Positions 63,215 to 64,000 of a DNA stretch of 64,000 bases are shown here, piece after piece; the first letter of the stretch is position 1; the number at the start of each line of letters is the position of its first letter. Source of the stretch: Hexactinellida sp. DTS-2022 (Eukaryota; Porifera; Hexactinellida). The notes below the pieces were generated by a model. The model searched no databases, was not told where the DNA came from, and was given only the letters and a program-made list of their open reading frames with translations. The stretch covers positions 3,286,001 to 3,350,000 of the forward strand of contig JAPNXP010000006.1 in assembly GCA_028753945.1 (NCBI GenBank), written 5' to 3'. The translations under genes and the position numbers were made by a program.

Positions 63215-64000
63215 ATGGGCGATAGTTATTCAGATTCTGATATCGATCATTCTTTTCTCATCGAAACTGATCAATTTGCAAACGACCAATTATTATCGAA
63301 GCTGATTATTATTATCCCCACCCTACCAGAGATTCCTCAAGAGACGTTTTCTCAGCATGATTTGCGAAATAATTTTGATGGCAAAGCGAGGATTATCACT
63401 GACCACATGTATGCTCTGCATGTTGCTTATTTGTTTTGGAAAAGAAATCGCAAACTTGATGAAGCAATACCATTGATTATTCAAAAATCAATCGAGATTA
63501 TAAAACCAAAAGTAAAAGAGAATCGTAAACTTCTCAGATCTTTCGTTCAGAAAAGACTCACAGAATTCTCACTAAAGGTAAGTATGCTACTGTATATACT
63601 TATATTTGTATCACATTTTGTCTGGATTGGGTACACTGTAGTATATTAATTTTTGTATTTTTAGATAACGGAAGATGGTCAGTTACTCATGAAAGGAAAT
63701 AAAATTGTTTTATCCGAAGGGATGCTAAGAACGGCAGTAAAATGGTATCATGATCAATTGAATCATCCGAAGTTTACTACACTATCAAAATCAATGAAGT
63801 CTAATTTTCATATTTGGGGTCTGGAGCAAACTTCATTTAAAAACTTGTATTCAGAATTGCAATGCGACATATGCTGTTCAAATTTATTGCTCCCTAAACG
63901 AACTCATTCTAGTCATATCAAATCGTTTGAAATATTTGACAGAATTCAAATTGATCTTACCCAAATCGCCTATGGTGATCAAGAAGACATACTTTCCAGA
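63215..64000 (+). CDS. Integrase-type transposase, first two exons, runs off the window
   Basis: Exon 1 is 63,215-63,577 (ATG chosen as the first in frame; donor AAG|GTAAGT). Exon 2 starts at 63,665 (acceptor TTTTTAG) and is open to the window end, with the phase kept. Exon 2 has a hydrophobic strand pair (G-Q-L-L-M-K-G-N-K-I-V-L), an H2C2 zinc-binding domain (W-Y-H-D-Q-L-N-H-P-K-F ... L-Q-C-D-I-C-C) and the beginning of the catalytic core, F-D-R-I-Q-I-D-L-T-Q-I, whose aspartate would be the first catalytic residue. Residues 1-121 are an unrecognised helical domain. No frameshift or stop is seen, so this copy may be functional or recently active. Gypsy, Ginger and related integrases share these features; LTRs or TIRs are outside view. 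Confidence 0.7.

Noticed and set aside
1-64000. tRNA, rRNA or retroviral/LTR elements
   Set aside because: I saw no tRNA cloverleaf, no rRNA-like sequence, and no paired direct long terminal repeats or reverse transcriptase motifs. A computed search (tRNAscan-SE, Infernal, LTR finder) would be decisive.

Overview
This is a eukaryotic, almost certainly invertebrate-animal, genomic window. It is AT-rich, has spliceosomal GT..AG introns, and consists mostly of nested DNA transposons. I saw no rRNA, tRNA, operon or bacterial signal. The host lineage cannot be named from the sequence. A secreted glypican-like protein, KRBA2/Ginger-type integrases, KDZ-type transposase remnants, Helitrons and many hAT and pogo-like MITEs all fit a metazoan.

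Two intact host-type genes stand out. (1) At 35,121-37,775 (minus) a single-exon gene encodes an 884-residue protein with about a dozen zinc fingers, many of them C2HC rather than C2H2. (2) At 53,713-60,191 (plus) an eight-exon gene can be assembled by hand with every phase matching. It gives a 420-residue secreted cysteine-rich protein whose N-terminal and central cysteine spacing resembles glypicans. Its introns carry several MITEs and Helitron fragments.

Layout: 1-1,020 holds integrase and transposase fragments. 1,904-2,696 is a Ginger-like non-autonomous element with a GAAC duplication. 4,310-7,850 is a Helitron interrupted by two head-to-tail Helitrons of another family. 7,857-8,811 holds nested MITEs. 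8,891-11,598 is a long terminal-inverted-repeat element with a 1.1-kb hairpin inside. 12,204-16,098 is a four-level nest (pogo-like MITE, hAT, hAT, three further insertions). 16,430-19,880 is a KDZ-type transposase remnant split by a 2.7-kb KRBA2-like integrase transposon with TATA duplications. 20,160-20,760 (minus) and 26,453-27,192 (plus) are two remnants of one Ulp1-like protease gene. Between them lie a 29-copy minisatellite (21.9-22.8 kb) and a triplicated 1.2-kb block with strong palindromes (23.2-26.4 kb).

From 27 to 34 kb come Helitrons, pogo-like MITEs, a decayed minus-strand integrase/KDZ-like gene whose first exon is split by a hAT MITE with an exact 8-bp duplication, and the GPY/F end of a Ginger1-type integrase. 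38.3-44.5 kb holds MITEs and a MULE pseudogene (FLYWCH plus DDE) with its inverted repeats. 45,289-51,269 is a second large nest. 51.4-53 kb is a foldback-type element carrying a Helitron. After the glypican-like gene come more repeats, an unexplained array of G/C palindromes (61.78-62.30 kb) and, at the right edge, the open start of an intron-containing integrase gene (63,215 to beyond 64,000).

Most gene-like sequence therefore belongs to cut-and-paste or rolling-circle transposons at different stages of decay. The target-site duplications allow the order of insertion to be read in several places.
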